Shown one piece after another: positions 8,786-16,257 of a stretch of DNA of 64,000 bases; position 1 is the first letter of the stretch; the number at the start of each line of letters is the position of its first letter. The DNA comes from Caryophanales bacterium (GTDB lineage: Bacteria; Bacillota; Bacilli; Exiguobacteriales; Exiguobacteriaceae). Under the pieces are notes generated by a model that was not told where the DNA came from, searched no databases, and saw only the letters and a list, made by a program, of their open reading frames with translations. The translations under genes and the position numbers were made by a program. The stretch is from NCBI GenBank assembly GCA_902363455.1, contig CABJAC010000001.1, positions 1,305,952 to 1,369,951 of the forward strand. Reading direction: 5' to 3'.

Positions 8786-8839
8786 AACAGGCACGGCTTT
8801 TCGGAACAGTTGATTCCGAAGACCATGCCTGTTTTTTTT
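8786..8839 (+). terminator. Rho-independent terminator
   Basis: AACAGGCACGG (8786-8796) pairs with CCATGCCTGTT (8823-8833) around an inner TTCGGAA/TTCCGAA stem, followed by a run of T. Confidence 0.85.
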
Positions 8840-8879
8840 CGAACAAATGGGCGGGGCGTCCTGTTATTGGTTGATAGAA

Positions 8880-8910
8880 AGGAGGAAATCCCTCCTGAAC
8901 CTAAAGGAGG
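8880..8910 (+). promoter_or_regulatory. Alternative Shine-Dalgarno / anti-Shine-Dalgarno hairpin
   Basis: AGGAGG (8880-8885) is followed by CCTCCT (8891-8896) and a second AGGAGG (8905-8910) that is the ribosome binding site of the gene at 8919. The central CCTCCT can pair with either copy, so the leader could switch between an exposed and a masked ribosome binding site. Pairing is perfect for six bases both ways; regulation is inference. Confidence 0.4.
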
Positions 8911-8918
8911 ACAACCGC

Positions 8919-9731
8919 ATGCAACCTTACTTACGTGTCGAACATCACCTGTTACGCGACGGAGCCGCTTTTTCAACCGTCCATGAAAAAATGATTTTCC
9001 TGCTTCTTCAAAGTTATGCCGGACGGGATGGACTGGCGTTCCCGTCGCATCAGACGCTTGCGGACGGCGTTCCGTGCAGCAAGACGACCGTCAAAAATTG
9101 TCTTCAGACACTCATCGAAAAGGGACGGATCGAAAAGGTCGAACGGTTTGACCGGCATGGCGGTCAAACGTCAAACGGATACCGCATTTCACCGACGTCC
9201 CCGGACATTTCCAGACAGGACCCGGGTCAAGAGACGGCAGCCGGGGAGACGCCTGTCGCCTCCAAAGAAAAAGGGGTTAAGAAACAGTCTTTAAAAAAAG
9301 AACCACCACCACTTTACAACGGACTTGCCGAAATCATTGCCCATTTTGAGACAGAAATCGGTCGTGTCACTCCGTCGATTCATCGGCAGCTGGAGACATT
9401 GTTAAAAGAAACCAGTCCAGCTGTGCTGCATCATGCGATTGAACAGGCAACAGCGGCGAACGTCCGCAATTTCAACTATGTCAAAATCATCATCGACAGC
9501 TTAAAGGAGCGGAATTTGTTGACACAGGAGCAGATTGATCACCATGAAGCCCGACGCCGGACAACGAAAGTGAACCAATCGTCTCGTCGTAAGAAACGCA
9601 GTCGATTACCCGACTGGGTCGAGCGTGAACGCCGGCAACAGCAACAGGCAGAGGCGGAGCAAAAACAACGGTTTGAAGAAACCGTTCCCGATCAAGGAGA
9701 ACTCGATTTACTATTGGCAGAACTTATTTGA
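8919..9731 (+). CDS. Phage-type replication/regulatory protein (HTH + DnaD-like domain)
   Basis: A 271-residue protein. The N-terminal third is a winged-helix domain of the replication-protein type (HEKMIFLLLQSYAGRDGLAF, then SHQTLADGVPCSKTTVKNCL). The middle, about residues 140-205, matches the DnaD/DnaB_2 pattern with HFETEIGRVTPSIHRQLETL and the closing ATAANVRNFNYVKIIIDSL block. The tail is Arg/Gln-rich. Such proteins help load the replicative helicase in Firmicutes phages and plasmids. The ATG at 8919 has AAAGGAGG 8 bases upstream, preferred over the longer frame from 8847. It is directly followed by the endolysin and holin genes, all on one strand. Confidence 0.75.
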   Translation: MQPYLRVEHHLLRDGAAFSTVHEKMIFLLLQSYAGRDGLAFPSHQTLADGVPCSKTTVKNCLQTLIEKGRIEKVERFDRHGGQTSNGYRISPTSPDISRQDPGQETAAGETPVASKEKGVKKQSLKKEPPPLYNGLAEIIAHFETEIGRVTPSIHRQLETLLKETSPAVLHHAIEQATAANVRNFNYVKIIIDSLKERNLLTQEQIDHHEARRRTTKVNQSSRRKKRSRLPDWVERERRQQQQAEAEQKQRFEETVPDQGELDLLLAELI

Positions 9732-9745
9732 TCAAGGAGGACTTT

Positions 9746-10405
9746 ATGACACCATCACTTCAGTAGTTACTCGAACAGGCCGACCGGAAACTAACGAGTA
9801 AGATGGATCCGGACGTCGTTGCCATTACCCGCGCCGTCATTACGGAACTGGCGGCAGAAGGATTGCCGATCGGCATTGCCCAGGCATTTCGAACAAAACA
9901 GGAACAAGATGACTTGTATGCGATTGGGCGGACGCGTCCGGGGAAAATCGTCACGTATGCAAAAGGCGGGACATCGAATCATAACTTTGGTGTTGCCGTC
10001 GATTTATTTGTCTATGCGGACGGTGGCAAACTAGCCGAATTTTTGGCACCGCCTGATCCGCGGTTGAAACGGATCGTCACCGCGATGAAATGCTATCAGA
10101 TGCAGTGGGGCGGTGATTGGGGCAGTTTTCCAGACTATCCGCATTTTCAGCTCTATGATGCCGTCAACGGACAAACAAAACCGTTACTCGGTCCCCGTTA
10201 TCCCGGCCGACCGTTGTACGCAGGGGCAACACGAATGGACCGGACACTGATCCGACTGATTCAAAAACGACTCCGGCTGCCGCTGACCGGTCAATTCGAT
10301 CAGAAGTTGACGCAAATCATCGAACAGTTTCAACGCCGTCACCGGTTAGCGGCAGATGGCATCATCGGTCCTGTCACGTGGCGTCATCTGTTTGGGACAC
10401 GCTGA
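9746..10405 (+). pseudogene. Endolysin (M15 L-Ala-D-Glu peptidase + PG-binding) with in-frame amber codon
   Basis: The protein cuts peptidoglycan stem peptides. The LAS/M15 peptidase shows zinc motifs in TSNHNFGVAVDLF and the late PDYPHFQLY, and a C-terminal peptidoglycan-binding repeat (LIQKRLRLPLTGQFDQKL, then FQRRHRLAADGIIGPVTW). A strong AAGGAGG lies 5 bases before ATG 9746. That frame reads MTPSLQ, then TAG (9764-9766), then LLEQADRKLTSK and continues in frame into MDPDVV at 9803. Codon 7 is therefore an amber stop inside a natural N-terminal helix. The 200-residue frame from ATG 9803 is intact in its domains but has no good ribosome binding site, so expression would need reinitiation or suppression. 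Its stop overlaps the holin start (TGATG). Confidence 0.75.
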
Positions 10406-10656
10406 TGAAGAACCGGCATGCGGCTGTTTTCCGTCTTCTTGTTCCGTTGTACAGTGGGTTGAACTTGACCTTGTTTGCCTGCGGATATGATCCGTTGCCG
10501 TTTGAGACAACAGAAGTCGAGACGGCTGTGCTCGCTGTTCTCAGTATCGTGAGCACAGTGTATGCCTGGTGGAAAAATAACAACTTGACTCATCCGGCAG
10601 AACAAGCACAAGACTACTTGAATCAACTGAAGAAATCCAATATACGGGAAAAATAG
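10405..10656 (+). CDS. Phage holin (SPP1-like)
   Basis: An 83-residue protein with two hydrophobic segments (about 6-27 and 36-54) and a charged C-terminus. The sequence AWWKNNNLTHPAEQAQDYLN is the signature of the SPP1 holin family, whose members form membrane holes that let endolysin reach the wall. The ATG at 10405 overlaps the endolysin stop in TGATG, indicating translational coupling; the longer frame from 10378 is not needed. The endolysin-holin order is that of a phage lysis module, but no capsid, tail or integrase gene is nearby. Confidence 0.8.
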   Translation: MKNRHAAVFRLLVPLYSGLNLTLFACGYDPLPFETTEVETAVLAVLSIVSTVYAWWKNNNLTHPAEQAQDYLNQLKKSNIREK

Positions 10657-10836
10657 TAAAAATACATTTGAATGTGTTGCTTCAACTGGTAATTTGTTTG
10701 AAATGTGCAGACATCGGGCAATATTTCGAATAGAGCGCTAATGGTTTGATCCTGAGATACCGATAATAAGGTAGCGTCCCGTATCGCCTTTTAGACAACA
10801 AAGGAGGCGACGGAAAAGAAAGAGGTCAGACTGAAC

Positions 10837-11979
10837 GTGAAATTATCGACGTTGCAACTATACCTGCTTCTGGCACTATTTTCCTTGATGTTTACGAGTG
10901 TTTGGAGCTACAATTCCTTCCTGAAAATCGAACAAGAAAATGACCGGATCATGACGGAAGCGATTCCGATTTCAAATGCCGCCTCGCAACTGTTTCCTTT
11001 GTTGCTTGACCAAGAGTTGACTGTCCGCAGTTATCTGTTGGACCAAAATGATCAAACCTTCCAGCAATTCAAAAACACAAATGCTGAACTCAAAGAAACG
11101 ATTGCCACACTTAAAATGATGGATGAACGTCATCCTATTTTGAAACAATTATTAAAGGAAGAAGCTATGCCGTTGATTGTACAGACGGACGGTTTTTATG
11201 AACAGCAGATTCGCTGGATTCGGGATAATCAGATTGAACAGGCTGCTTTGAAACGATACAGCGGTATGGAGTACATCAATCAATTCCGGCCGATTAATGC
11301 TAAAATCAATCGAGATATCGACAAAATCATCCGTGAAGCGACGAAACGTTCCGAACAAGCATCTTCGTCCGCCAAGTGGGTCATCGCCGTCGTTGTCAGT
11401 GTCGCCGTCCTGCTTTTATTCGCGTTCCTGCAGACGTTCCGGCTCGAACGGAGCAAACAGGTGTTGATCCATCGTTCATTACATGATGCGCTTACGGGTA
11501 TTCCGAACCGCCGGGCGTTTGACGAACATTTGGAAACATCATTTGTTTTTGCCAAGGAAGCCCGGACAGATGTCGCCCTCATTCTAATTGATGTCGACGA
11601 ATTTAAACGGTATAACGATACGTATGGTCACCTAAAGGGAGATTGGTGCCTGCAGAAAGTAGCGGGAACGCTGAAAAAATATGCGGATGATTTTGGTCAA
11701 GTATCCCGCTATGGGGGCGAAGAATTTGCCGTCATCTTGACGGAGCAGGCGGATCAAGTCTTTCACGTCGCTGAACGTATCCGCAGTGAAATTCTTCAGC
11801 TGAACATCGAACATAGGGCCTATCAACCGTTGTGTCGTGTCAGCGTCAGCATTGGTCTCGCGGTCGTCCGTCCCCATGACCGGATGCAGGAGGGAGACTT
11901 GATTGTTCTCGCCGATCAGGCGTTGTACCGGGCAAAGTCAAGCGGTCGAAACCGGATTTCGAGTCACGAAGCCAGTTAA
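10837..11979 (+). CDS. Membrane diguanylate cyclase (4-helix periplasmic sensor + GGDEF)
   Basis: A 380-residue enzyme. An N-terminal TM (6-26), an extracytoplasmic helical region of about 155 residues rich in Gln/Glu (CHASE3/4HB-like) and a second TM (about 183-200) precede a GGDEF domain starting at LHDALTGIPNRRAFDEH. The metal/GTP block ALILIDVDEFKRYNDTYGHL and the active-site loop YGGEEF are intact, so cyclic di-GMP synthesis is expected. The position of the RxxD inhibitory site reads DDFG, so feedback inhibition through it is not expected. The start is GTG with AGAGGT about 10 bases upstream. A terminator follows. Confidence 0.88.
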   Translation: MKLSTLQLYLLLALFSLMFTSVWSYNSFLKIEQENDRIMTEAIPISNAASQLFPLLLDQELTVRSYLLDQNDQTFQQFKNTNAELKETIATLKMMDERHPILKQLLKEEAMPLIVQTDGFYEQQIRWIRDNQIEQAALKRYSGMEYINQFRPINAKINRDIDKIIREATKRSEQASSSAKWVIAVVVSVAVLLLFAFLQTFRLERSKQVLIHRSLHDALTGIPNRRAFDEHLETSFVFAKEARTDVALILIDVDEFKRYNDTYGHLKGDWCLQKVAGTLKKYADDFGQVSRYGGEEFAVILTEQADQVFHVAERIRSEILQLNIEHRAYQPLCRVSVSIGLAVVRPHDRMQEGDLIVLADQALYRAKSSGRNRISSHEAS

Positions 11980-11989
11980 TCGATAGACA

Positions 11990-12030
11990 AAAAAACTCTG
12001 AACGGCTTTTGCCGGAATCAGAGTTTTTTT
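11990..12030 (+). terminator. Terminator after the 10837 cyclase
   Basis: AAAAAACTCTGA (11990-12001) pairs with TCAGAGTTTTTTT (12018-12030), with an inner CGGC/GCCG stem. It can work in both directions and also serves the convergent gene at 12051. Confidence 0.85.
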
Positions 12031-12050
12031 GCGTCTTTACGGTCGTTTAA

Positions 12051-12347
12051 TTATTGCAGAAGCACACAATAGGAATGCTCAGAAATCAATGGGGCTGAAA
12101 TGATGAACACTGTTTTGACCGGTGAACCGTCGACTTTCGCATCCAATTGATGCAGCTGAGACCGGATCTTTCGACTCAACACATATCGGGTTTCCGTACT
12201 CAATTCGTCCATTTCAGCATCTTGTACGTGCAATAAGAGTTGAAACGGCTCGAGCGAGAAAATAGAAAAGTCGCAGTCGATTCGAGGGTGTTGAAACTGT
12301 TCATTCAAACCGTTCGTGATGAAATAGGCTTCTTGTGCTGAGATCAT
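12051..12347 (-). CDS. Unknown 98-residue soluble protein
   Basis: A 98-residue protein without membrane segments or signal peptide. It alternates short hydrophobic strands (FSIFSLEPFQLLLHV, VKTVFIISAPL) with a charged helix (SRKIRSQLHQLDAK). I do not recognise a family. The start ATG has a GAGGCG site about 8 bases upstream. The 210 bases upstream (12348-12557) are AT-rich and contain no visible gene; they probably hold its promoter. Confidence 0.5.
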   Translation of the reverse strand: MISAQEAYFITNGLNEQFQHPRIDCDFSIFSLEPFQLLLHVQDAEMDELSTETRYVLSRKIRSQLHQLDAKVDGSPVKTVFIISAPLISEHSYCVLLQ

Positions 12348-12557
12348 CTCATTTCGCCTCGCTCTCTTTCTCGAAAAAATAGTTCAAAAAATTATAAGAA
12401 GTTACTTAAGCATATAGTCTATATTACCCATTTTTTAAGAAAAATATCAGTTTTTACTTAAACAGCGCAGATAAACGATCAAGAAAGAATGAACAAGCGA
12501 CACGGCAAAAAACTCACTTGTCTCCGATGTGTCTTGCCGAGGCAACGACGGACGGAA

Positions 12558-13223
12558 TCAAATGAGCGTGCAATGGACACGGCGTAAAAAATCTTCGGTG
12601 GTCTGCTTAAAAAAAGTGAATTGATGGACCTGAATCGAAACCTGATCACCGTACCGGACTTCTAAGTAGTGCGGACTGACAGGAGACGGAAACTCAATCC
12701 GGGTAAACCATTCGGTGATCGTCTCCTCTGTCCGCCGTTGTAATGCTTTCGGCAAACGGCGATTGAACAGCAGCATATGCTGACGAATGTCTTCTGCCGG
12801 TAACTCATGAGACGGATAGTGGATCACCTGGACACGGCTTGTTACAAAATCGACCGGTTGAAAGCGCACCGGGCGGACTACTTTGATGTAGTAAACGAGT
12901 AAGCCAATGGTCATCAAGGCAAGCAGCGCGAAGATGACGGGATAAGGGGGAGCAGCGATGGCAGAGTCAAAACCGGTCCGTAAGAGCAACGGTTTGGGTT
13001 CCGCCACCTCGGCAAGTGAATCAAAAGATACTGCGTCGGAACTAGACGGTACAGGCAAAGCATCATTGTTTCCGCATCGTGTCGTACAGGAGCTGTCTGT
13101 CTGACTGTCGAAAAGAGAACTGATAGAAACCAGCAGTTGCGGAACAAAAGACTTGATCAACAAGACGATGAGCAGAACAAAAGAAAGGAGTAAACCGATT
13201 TTGAGTCGGAGTGATGTCAGCAT
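12558..13223 (-). CDS. Two-TM membrane protein, unknown
   Basis: A 221-residue protein: a TM near the N-terminus (about 9-33), a 55-residue Ser/Asp-rich outer loop holding two Cys (SSCTTRCGNN), a second TM (about 93-112) and a cytoplasmic domain of about 105 residues. The cytoplasmic part (MLLFNRRLPKALQRRTEETI, then TEWFTRI) weakly resembles the C-terminal DUF4129 segment linked to transglutaminase-like proteins, but that is only an impression. AGAGGTGACTTC precedes the ATG. It is divergent from the aldolase-like gene at 13355. Confidence 0.55.
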   Translation of the reverse strand: MLTSLRLKIGLLLSFVLLIVLLIKSFVPQLLVSISSLFDSQTDSSCTTRCGNNDALPVPSSSDAVSFDSLAEVAEPKPLLLRTGFDSAIAAPPYPVIFALLALMTIGLLVYYIKVVRPVRFQPVDFVTSRVQVIHYPSHELPAEDIRQHMLLFNRRLPKALQRRTEETITEWFTRIEFPSPVSPHYLEVRYGDQVSIQVHQFTFFKQTTEDFLRRVHCTLI

Positions 13224-13354
13224 GAAGTCACCTCTTTGTTGCCGTTAAAACAGCGGATAAATAAGTCTGCACTGAGTATAACAAATCAAGGACTAGAATA
13301 TTTTGATTTTTTCAAAAAATAGTCATTATTTCCTAAAAAAATGGAGGGTTTTAC

Positions 13355-14425
13355 ATGAATCGTTTACGCACGACTTTTCAACAAGCAACGGGACAAATCA
13401 GCGGGCACGGCAAACGGAATATTGGGGTGCTGAAGACGGCTTTAGAAGACGTTACGGACGAGACAGCAAGTGATCAATACGGGACCGGTTCAATCATTCA
13501 ACCGTTCGAACAAAAATTTGCGGATGTACTGGGGATGGAGGACGCCGTCTTTTTCCCGAGCGGGACGATGGCGCAACAGATTGCGCTACGGATTTGGTCG
13601 GACGAGACGGATAACCGCACCGTCGCCTATCATCCGCTGTGTCACCTCGAAATCCATGAGCAGGATGGTTTAAAGGAATTGCATCCGATCAAAACGATCC
13701 TTGTCGGGGAAGCCGATCGAGTGATGACACTGGACGAAATCAAAGCGTTGCCGGATATCGCCTGTCTGTTGCTTGAACTACCGCAACGGGAAATCGGAGG
13801 TGTCGCGCCGGCGTTCAGTGAACTGGAAGCGATCAGCCGGTATTGCCGCGAGTGGGAGATCCGCTTGCATCTCGACGGCGCACGATTGTTTGAGATGTTG
13901 CCATATTATGAAAAGACGGCTGTTGAAATTGCCGGTTTGTTCGACAGTGTCTACATCTCGTTTTATAAAGGACTTGGCGGAATTGCCGGTGCGATTCTTG
14001 CAGGACCGGCAACGTTTTGTCAGACGGCACGAATTTGGAAACGACGGTATGGCGGGGATTTAATCAGTTTGTACCCGTATATCCTTTCGGCTGATTATTA
14101 TTATGAACTGCGAAAGGATCGGATGGGGCAATACTATGAGGATGCGAAACAACTGGCGGAACGGTTTAATGCGTTGCCGGGCATTCACACAACACCAAAA
14201 GTTCCGGTTTCCAACATGTTTCATCTGCACTTTTCCGGTCAGGCGGCCGATGTTTCACCAAAATTGGAAAAGATACAGGAGGAAACGGGACTCGGGTTCG
14301 CAGGTTATCTTGTCGACAAAGACGGGTATTGTTCAACAGAAATCAGTGTCGGTGATGCGTACGCACAACTTGATGCGCAAACAGTGGACGCCGGATTTGA
14401 ACGGCTTCGGCAGGTCTTTTCTTAA
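13355..14425 (+). CDS. Threonine aldolase-like PLP enzyme (beta-eliminating lyase family)
   Basis: A 356-residue fold-type I PLP enzyme of the low-specificity L-threonine aldolase/beta-eliminating lyase family, expected to split beta-hydroxy amino acids such as allo-threonine into glycine and an aldehyde. Visible marks are the cofactor-ring block FFPSGTMAQQIALRIW (about 68-83), the PLP-binding Asp in LHLDGARLFE and the Schiff-base Lys in SFYKGLGGIAGA. The N-terminal 'RRNIGVLKTAL...' segment differs from classical LtaE, so the true substrate is open. GGAGGG precedes the ATG. Its last 4 bases overlap the convergent MerR gene. Confidence 0.75.
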   Translation: MNRLRTTFQQATGQISGHGKRNIGVLKTALEDVTDETASDQYGTGSIIQPFEQKFADVLGMEDAVFFPSGTMAQQIALRIWSDETDNRTVAYHPLCHLEIHEQDGLKELHPIKTILVGEADRVMTLDEIKALPDIACLLLELPQREIGGVAPAFSELEAISRYCREWEIRLHLDGARLFEMLPYYEKTAVEIAGLFDSVYISFYKGLGGIAGAILAGPATFCQTARIWKRRYGGDLISLYPYILSADYYYELRKDRMGQYYEDAKQLAERFNALPGIHTTPKVPVSNMFHLHFSGQAADVSPKLEKIQEETGLGFAGYLVDKDGYCSTEISVGDAYAQLDAQTVDAGFERLRQVFS

Positions 14426-14805
14426 ATCGTTTTGTTGACGGTTGTCGGATGAAGCTGTTGGTAAGTCGTGATTTTTTCCGTAATCATCTGTTCCGTCCGG
14501 ATGAGTTCCGCGAGCTGATCGCGCACGTTCTGCTGATGGGCTTCGAGCAGACGGAGCCGTTCGTGTGTCGTATCGTGCGTTTCGGACGAGGCGAGAAACA
14601 GTTCGACGTACTCCCGGATCTGATCAATCGGCATATGTGTTGCCCGAAGGCGCAGGACAAAGCGCAGCCAAGTAAGTTGAGTCTCGTCATAGCGCCGGAC
14701 ACCGTTTGCCGTCCGGCTCGGGAACAGCAACCCCTCTTTTTCGTAATAGCGGATCGTATGGGCCGTCGTTTGCGTCAATTGGCTGATCTCTGAAATTGTA
14801 TACAT
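14422..14805 (-). CDS. MerR-family transcriptional regulator
   Basis: A 127-residue regulator with the MerR winged helix at the extreme N-terminus (MYTISEISQLTQTTAHTIRY) followed by YEKEGLLFPSRTANGVRRYD, then the long dimerisation coiled coil (about 80-118). No cysteine metal site is present, so it belongs to the small-molecule or stress-sensing branch. It is divergent from the dehydrogenase at 14889; between them lies a MerR-type promoter with a 19-base spacer. The pair is therefore very likely a regulator and its target, as in AdhR-type systems. Confidence 0.9.
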   Translation of the reverse strand: MYTISEISQLTQTTAHTIRYYEKEGLLFPSRTANGVRRYDETQLTWLRFVLRLRATHMPIDQIREYVELFLASSETHDTTHERLRLLEAHQQNVRDQLAELIRTEQMITEKITTYQQLHPTTVNKTI

Positions 14806-14824
14806 GTTTCATCACCTTTCTTCC

Positions 14825-14855
14825 TTGACTTAGAGTTCACTCTAACGTGTAGACT
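14825..14855 (+). promoter_or_regulatory. MerR-type promoter with 19-bp spacer and operator dyad
   Basis: A -35 TTGACT (14825-14830) and a -10 TAGACT (14850-14855) are separated by 19 bases, the overlong spacer that MerR proteins untwist. The perfect dyad TTAGAGTTCACTCTAA (14830-14845) fills the spacer. It faces the SDR gene at 14889. Confidence 0.8.
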
Positions 14856-14888
14856 TTCACTATACCAAACAGAAATGGGGAATTACAG

Positions 14889-15647
14889 ATGAAATACACA
14901 GTCATTACGGGTGCCAGCTCAGGAATCGGATACGAAACAGCGAAAGTGCTCGCGCAAAAAGGGAAATCGCTGGTCCTCGTCGCTCGTCGGACGGATGAAC
15001 TTGAAAAATTACGCGATGAAGTTAAAGCACTCGCACCGGACACGGATGTCATCTTACGGTCCGTCGATTTAACGGAATCGGCCAATGTCCATGAACTGTA
15101 TGAGTCATTAAAAGACCTCGACATCGAGACGTGGATCAACAATGCCGGATTCGGTGATTTTGACAACGTCAAGGACGTGTCGGTCTCAAAAATCGAGAAG
15201 ATGCTCCGCCTGAACATCGAAGCGTTGACGGTCTTAACGAGCCGGTACGTCCATGATTACCACAATGTCGACGGAACAACGGTCCTGAACGTCTCGTCCG
15301 GCGGCGGCTACCGGATCGTCCCGAACGCCGTCACGTATTGCGCGACGAAATTCTACGTCAGTGCCTATACGGAAGGACTGGCGCAGGAACTGAAAAACTC
15401 CGGTGCGAAACTGCGGGCAAAAGTGTTGGCTCCTGCTGCAACGGAAACAGAATTTGCTGACCGGTCACGGGGGGAAGCTGGATTCGATTACAGCAAACAT
15501 GTCGCCAAGTATCATACGGCGGCGGAGATGGCCGGATTCCTTGATCAGTTGCTCGACAGTGACGCGATTGTCGGCATCGTAAACGCGGAAGATTATTCAT
15601 TTGAACTGCGTGGACCACTCTTCACGTATGTGGGTGCAAACAACTAA
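14889..15647 (+). CDS. Short-chain dehydrogenase/reductase
   Basis: A 252-residue classical SDR, an NAD(P)-dependent oxidoreductase. The cofactor motif TGASSGIGYETAK is at residues 7-19, NNAG in WINNAGFGD, the catalytic Ser in LNVSSGGGYR, and the Y-x-x-x-K pair in TYCATKFYVSAY. Arg/His-type residues after strand 2 (VARRTDELEK) favour NADP. The substrate is not known; membership in a MerR regulon suggests aldehyde or redox stress. It is preceded by a MerR-type promoter (14825-14855) and followed by a strong terminator, so it is a single-gene unit. Confidence 0.88.
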   Translation: MKYTVITGASSGIGYETAKVLAQKGKSLVLVARRTDELEKLRDEVKALAPDTDVILRSVDLTESANVHELYESLKDLDIETWINNAGFGDFDNVKDVSVSKIEKMLRLNIEALTVLTSRYVHDYHNVDGTTVLNVSSGGGYRIVPNAVTYCATKFYVSAYTEGLAQELKNSGAKLRAKVLAPAATETEFADRSRGEAGFDYSKHVAKYHTAAEMAGFLDQLLDSDAIVGIVNAEDYSFELRGPLFTYVGANN

Positions 15648-15656
15648 ATCAGACAA

Positions 15657-15692
15657 AAGCCAGCTTCCGTATGCGGAAACTGGCTTTTTTTA
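15657..15692 (+). terminator. Terminator after the SDR gene
   Basis: AAGCCAGCTTCCG (15657-15669) pairs with CGGAAACTGGCTT (15674-15686), followed by a T run. Confidence 0.88.
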
Positions 15693-15727
15693 TGTCTGAG
15701 GCGGATGAAACCTGTATGTAGTCCATC

Positions 15728-16030
15728 TCAGATCAGAGGTATTGCAAATGTCGACGATAAACTGACGACTAAGAACAGCGCGTAGCTGAAAAATGTAGTT
15801 TTCGGGCTGCCGTCGGTCCGAATTCCAAGAATCGAAAACAGACTGATTGCACAAATGGTAAGAGTCGATAATAAAAACGATTGATGGGAATCAACTGAAG
15901 GGATCAGGGACTGGGCAAGATGTGCCAGACCAAGCGGCAAGACGATCAGTAAAAAGTAATAGCCGAGCCGTGCTTCAGATGGATGGTCCGTCGATTCGTG
16001 AGGGGTGACTGTTCGTGTATGCATTCTCAT
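15728..16030 (-). CDS. Small three-TM membrane protein, unknown
   Basis: A 100-residue protein with a polar N-terminus (about 22 residues) and three hydrophobic segments (about 24-43, 52-68 and 79-98). No family recognised. AAGGAAG lies about 11 bases before the ATG. It reads divergently from the MFS gene at 16258; the 227-base space between shows only promoter-like AT-rich DNA. Confidence 0.55.
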   Translation of the reverse strand: MRMHTRTVTPHESTDHPSEARLGYYFLLIVLPLGLAHLAQSLIPSVDSHQSFLLSTLTICAISLFSILGIRTDGSPKTTFFSYALFLVVSLSSTFAIPLI

Positions 16031-16257
16031 GGCTCTTCACTTCCTTCTGTTCTCAGTATAGTAGACTTGTCCCAAATTGTTCGTTACAGTCCGATGAGAA
16101 GTCGATAACAAGATTAATCGAATATGACGAACAGATGTCGGGAAAACACGAGGCTGTAAAATATGGAAATGATTCTGTTCTTTTTATGTAAAAAAGTGTA
16201 AAATGGGAGCGGGTGAAAAATGACTGAACAGCTGATGGATGTGAAGGAGGGGACCAA

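Noticed and set aside
12361..12557. Riboswitch or structured RNA in the AT-rich intergene
   Set aside because: No stable stems or known riboswitch signature seen.
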